The notes beneath the pieces are model-generated. The model had not been told where the DNA came from. It ran no database searches and saw only the letters and a list, made by a program, of their open reading frames with translations. Source: Roseomonas sp. KE2513 (lineage in GTDB: Bacteria; Pseudomonadota; Alphaproteobacteria; Acetobacterales; Acetobacteraceae). From it: a stretch of 43,430 bases of DNA. The translations under genes were made by a program, and so were the position numbers. Where the stretch lies: NCBI RefSeq assembly GCF_016107305.1, contig NZ_RCVR01000039.1, positions 1 to 43,430 on the forward strand. The letters run 5' to 3'. Of the stretch, positions 41,045 through 43,430 are shown piece after piece. Within the stretch, counting starts at the first letter, position 1, and the number at the start of each line of letters is the position of its first letter.

Positions 41045-42025
41045 GTGCCGCGATTGCTCTCCCAACTGGCGGTCCTGGCTCTCGCCTTTTTGCTGGCGCC
41101 GATGCCGGGCAACGCGCAGGAAGCGCCTTACCCCAACCGGCCCATCCGCGTGCTGGTGGGTTTCGCGCCGGGCGGCGGAACCGACGTCACCACACGTGCC
41201 ATGGCACCGCGCCTCGCCCAGGCGCTCGGCCAGCCTATTGTGATCGAGAACCGTCCTGGCGCCGGGGGCAACTTGGCCAGCGAAGTAGTGGCTCGCGCCG
41301 TTCCGGACGGATACACGCTCCTGATGGGCACGATCGCTGCACTGGCGGTAAATCCCAGCCTCTATACCAATCTGCCCTTCAACCCGCTGGTTGACCTTGC
41401 ACCGGTCAGTCTAGCGGTGACAACACACGATTTGCTGGTGGTGCATCCTTCTCTCCCCGTCCGATCCGTCGCGGAGCTGATCGCCCTGGCCCGCAGGGAC
41501 AGGGACGGTGTGGCTTGCGGCTCCTCCGGCGTTGGCACCGCAGGCCACCTGTCCTGCGCGCTGTTCAACCTGTCCACGGGAGTGAGACTGTCGCACGTGC
41601 CTTATCGCGGCGGCGGTGCCTTGATCAACGATCTTATCAGCGGACAGGTGCCGGTCTCCTTCGCCAGCGTGACGACAGTGCGGCAGTATGTGGAAAACGG
41701 TACCCTGAGGGGCCTCGCCGTGATCTCTGGCCACCGCTCTCCGCAACTGCCTGACGTGCCCACTGTCGCCGAAGCCGGTGTGCCAAACTATGAATCGAGC
41801 AACTGGTACGGGTTGGTCGCGCCGGCTCGTACGCCGCCGGCGGTTATCGCCCGGCTGAACGCCGTCATGCGGGAAGCCCTAAGCGACCCAGCAATTGTCA
41901 CCGTCCTGAGGCAGCAGGGCTTGGAACCTGCTGCGAACAGCCCAGATGACTTCAAGGCATTTATAAGGTCGGAAACCGAGAAATGGGGCCGCGTGAGGCG
42001 TGCTGCCGGCGCCTCAGCCCACTGA
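41045..42025 (+). CDS. Bug-family (TctC) periplasmic receptor
   Basis: 326 residues from GTG 41045, which sits 7 bases after AGGAGG; an earlier in-frame ATG (41003) overlaps the dehydratase end and has no such site. Signal peptide LLSQLAVLALAFLLAPMPGN, cut after GNA. Bug marks: IRVLVGFAPGGGTDVTTRAM, QPIVIENRPGAGGNLASEVV, VPDGYTLLMG, SSGVGTAGHLSCALF, LSHVPYRGGGALINDLISG and VPTVAEAGVPNYESSNWYGL. It is the last gene of the tartrate-dehydratase operon and so the best candidate receptor for its substrate. Confidence 0.92.
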   Translation: MPRLLSQLAVLALAFLLAPMPGNAQEAPYPNRPIRVLVGFAPGGGTDVTTRAMAPRLAQALGQPIVIENRPGAGGNLASEVVARAVPDGYTLLMGTIAALAVNPSLYTNLPFNPLVDLAPVSLAVTTHDLLVVHPSLPVRSVAELIALARRDRDGVACGSSGVGTAGHLSCALFNLSTGVRLSHVPYRGGGALINDLISGQVPVSFASVTTVRQYVENGTLRGLAVISGHRSPQLPDVPTVAEAGVPNYESSNWYGLVAPARTPPAVIARLNAVMREALSDPAIVTVLRQQGLEPAANSPDDFKAFIRSETEKWGRVRRAAGASAH

Positions 42026-42094
42026 ATCGTATTACGATGAGCAGCAAATAGGGCTGAATCGTTCGCTTGCGCCTCAGCCTCTTCGGAGGCGAAC
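42026..42094 (+). terminator. Palindrome and UUCG hairpin after the last Bug gene
   Basis: ATCGTA-T-TACGAT (42026-42038) directly follows the stop. Further on, GCCTC-TTCG-GAGGC (42077-42090) forms a stem with a stable UUCG loop, partly overlapped by a longer alternative GTTCGC...GCGAAC (42061-42066 with 42089-42094). No T tract follows, so a terminator role is only likely from position. Confidence 0.35.
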
Positions 42095-42385
42095 AAAAGA
42101 GTAGTCCGTCCTCCTCCGCTGCTCGCTACTGGCATCCTGATCGGCGAGCGCCATGACTATCGGCATCTCGACGCAGCCACACCTCAGATCACGATCAGGT
42201 AGCCGCACTGTGCGCGTCTGCAGAAAGTGGTCCCACTTTCGATGCAGTTTGCGCTTGGCTTCACTGAGGAACAGAGCGATGCATCATTCCACCGTGCGTG
42301 GCACCTCCCCGTACATCCTGACCCCCTTTCGTCAGGGCTCTGGGTCGTAGGACCCGGCTTGTCGGGCCCGACCAGGGACCTGACG
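42095..42385. other. Gap before DUF3489 gene, with two dyads
   Basis: No gene is visible. At its end lie GGGTC-GTAG-GACCC (42342-42355) and the 12-base palindrome GTCGGGCCCGAC (42361-42372), 6 and 14 bp apart from each other and from the DUF3489 start at 42386. They may be an operator or an mRNA leader structure. Confidence 0.35.
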
Positions 42386-43138
42386 ATGACAAGGACGCTC
42401 TCCCCCACCCAATCGCAAATCCTCAGCGCCGCCGCCCGACACCCGGAAGGGCTGGCCAAGGCGCCCTCGAACCTGCCCGCTGCCGCCCGGAACTCGGTGC
42501 TTCAAAGCATGCTGAAGGCCAGGCTGCTGCAGGAGGTTCCTGATCCAGGTGGCAGCACTATGGGGGTCTTGCGGATCATAACAGCCGGGCTGACGGTGGT
42601 CGGTGTGCTGAGCGCGGCGGTGATGGCCGGAGAGGCCGCTCAGGTGACGCAGGAGGGTAGGAAGGCAGCCAAAACCAGCACGGCCGCGCTGGATGCCCAG
42701 GTACCGCCCCTTGTGCCCACTGCTCAACCACGGCTCCGCACCACGCTCCGGGACGCGGCAGCCGCCCGGCTGGTAGCCTGGGATGTGGGGGCGGAACGCT
42801 CCGCCCTGCCGGCTTCCATCGAGGCGCTCAGAGCTGCTCTGAGCCGCAGCAGCGCAAGTCGGCCGGCTCGTGGTCCCTCCGCTCCCCTCCGTCCGCATGA
42901 GGGCACCAAACAGCAGGCCGTCCTTTCCCTCCTATGCCGGTCCGAGGGCACCAACATCGCCCAGATCATGGAGGCGACCGGCTGGGCACAGCCCACCGTC
43001 CGCGGCTTCTTGGCCGGGCTGAAGGGGAAGGGCTACACGGTCGAGGTGCTGGAGCGGGTGCGACAGGTTGGGCCAGGAGCACAGGGCGCGAAGGGGAGTT
43101 ATAGCGTCTATTGTATTGTCGCCGGGGAGCAGGGCTGA
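42386..43138 (+). CDS. DUF3489-domain protein
   Basis: 250 residues from ATG 42386 (AGGGACC upstream). N-terminal helical part (TRTLSPTQSQILSAAARHPE, LPAAARNSVLQSMLKARLLQ) resembling a winged-helix repeat, a middle part with an Ala/Val-rich stretch, LRDAAAARLVAWDVGAERSA, and a C-terminal DUF3489 helix-turn-helix-like domain (GTKQQAVLSLLCRSEGTNIA, QIMEATGWAQPTVRGFLAGL). The family is widespread in alphaproteobacteria on mobile DNA, often next to a recombinase, and is presumed to bind DNA. The stop overlaps the ATG of the recombinase gene (TGATG-type), implying co-translation. Its role is not known; a regulator or directionality factor is a guess. Confidence 0.75.
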   Translation: MTRTLSPTQSQILSAAARHPEGLAKAPSNLPAAARNSVLQSMLKARLLQEVPDPGGSTMGVLRIITAGLTVVGVLSAAVMAGEAAQVTQEGRKAAKTSTAALDAQVPPLVPTAQPRLRTTLRDAAAARLVAWDVGAERSALPASIEALRAALSRSSASRPARGPSAPLRPHEGTKQQAVLSLLCRSEGTNIAQIMEATGWAQPTVRGFLAGLKGKGYTVEVLERVRQVGPGAQGAKGSYSVYCIVAGEQG

Positions 43139-43430
43139 TGGCTGCTGCCCGTCGCACTCCTCCCCAGCCCCGCTACGCGGTGGCGCTGTACCAGGTGTCT
43201 ACGGCTGAGCAGGGGCACTTGGGCGTTGGCCTGCACGCGCAGCGGGCGAGCGTCCGAGCGTTCATCGATCGCGAGGGCTGGACGCTGGTGGCCGAGCACC
43301 AAGCCATCGCCTCGGGCAATGACGACCGTCGGCCAGGGTTATAGGCGGCGCCGACCTGTTGCCGCCAGCTAGGGACTGTGATCGTGGCGGCACGGCTCGA
43401 TCGGATCACCCGGCGCACTCACACCCTCTC
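43138..43430 (+). pseudogene. Serine recombinase (resolvase family), amber-interrupted, partial
   Basis: Starts at ATG 43138, overlapping the DUF3489 stop by one base, and runs off the window. The resolvase catalytic domain is recognisable: AVALYQVSTAEQGHLGVGLH with the Ser nucleophile in VST, then RASVRAFIDREGWTLVAEHQ. At 43342-43344 a TAG interrupts DDRRPGL*AAPTCC; the same frame continues with GTVIVAARLDRITRRTHTL, the conserved DR..R region, so this is a point nonsense change, probably CAG to TAG. The Arg that precedes VST in active enzymes (YxRVST) is Gln here. Two independent lesions suggest an inactive recombinase. The C-terminal DNA-binding part is outside the window. Confidence 0.75.

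Overview
The window is high-GC (mostly about 65-70 %) alphaproteobacterial DNA. Gene content suggests a Roseomonas-like member of the Acetobacteraceae: many Bug-type (TctC) solute-binding proteins, an HWE histidine kinase, a DUF3489 gene beside a serine recombinase, and a plasmid-type scpA remnant. This placement is inference from family content, not a database result. Whether it is chromosome, chromid or plasmid cannot be decided; the scpA, IS3 and recombinase remnants point to accessory DNA. I found no tRNA, rRNA or CRISPR array.

Layout. (1) 1-4484: a truncated acyl-CoA dehydrogenase, then a flavin monooxygenase divergent from a coupled two-gene unit, a PPOX-like protein and a PPOX-GAF-winged-helix regulator. 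Four phased TTCCTAA repeats lie between them. (2) 4485-7680: a gene graveyard with a broken Bug gene, an IS3 remnant, a broken hypothetical gene and a broken scpA whose frame is shifted at an 8-bp tandem repeat. (3) 7761-13212: an intact Bug gene, an aldo/keto reductase fragment, a cupin, an SDR fragment, a polysaccharide deacetylase, a LysR regulator and an SDR broken by a 10-bp duplication. (4) 13300-17553: sensor kinase material with one intact HWE kinase and two broken PAS genes.

(5) 17508-29395: the best defined unit. A minus-strand operon encodes Alternative Complex III (ActABCDEF) followed by CtaG, a cytochrome c-fused CoxB, a fused CoxA/CoxC and a small membrane protein, nearly all joined by 1-4 bp overlaps. 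A lipoprotein cytochrome c converges on it. Together they would oxidise quinol and pass electrons to oxygen without a bc1 complex.

(6) 29964-42025: a LysR gene with a C-terminal frameshift, divergent from a set of organic-acid genes: Bug, enolase-superfamily enzyme, exported fumarase/adenylosuccinate-lyase-type lyase, broken Bug, SDR lacking the catalytic Tyr, low-GC alpha/beta hydrolase, two Bug genes, a tartrate-dehydratase-like enzyme and another Bug. The window has five intact and two broken Bug genes but no TctA/TctB membrane partner. (7) 42386-43430: a DUF3489 protein coupled to a serine recombinase interrupted by an amber codon.

The best candidates for something undescribed are the PPOX/GAF/winged-helix pair with its repeat array, the exported lyase among Bug receptors, and the altered proton-channel residues in the ACIII-linked oxidase.
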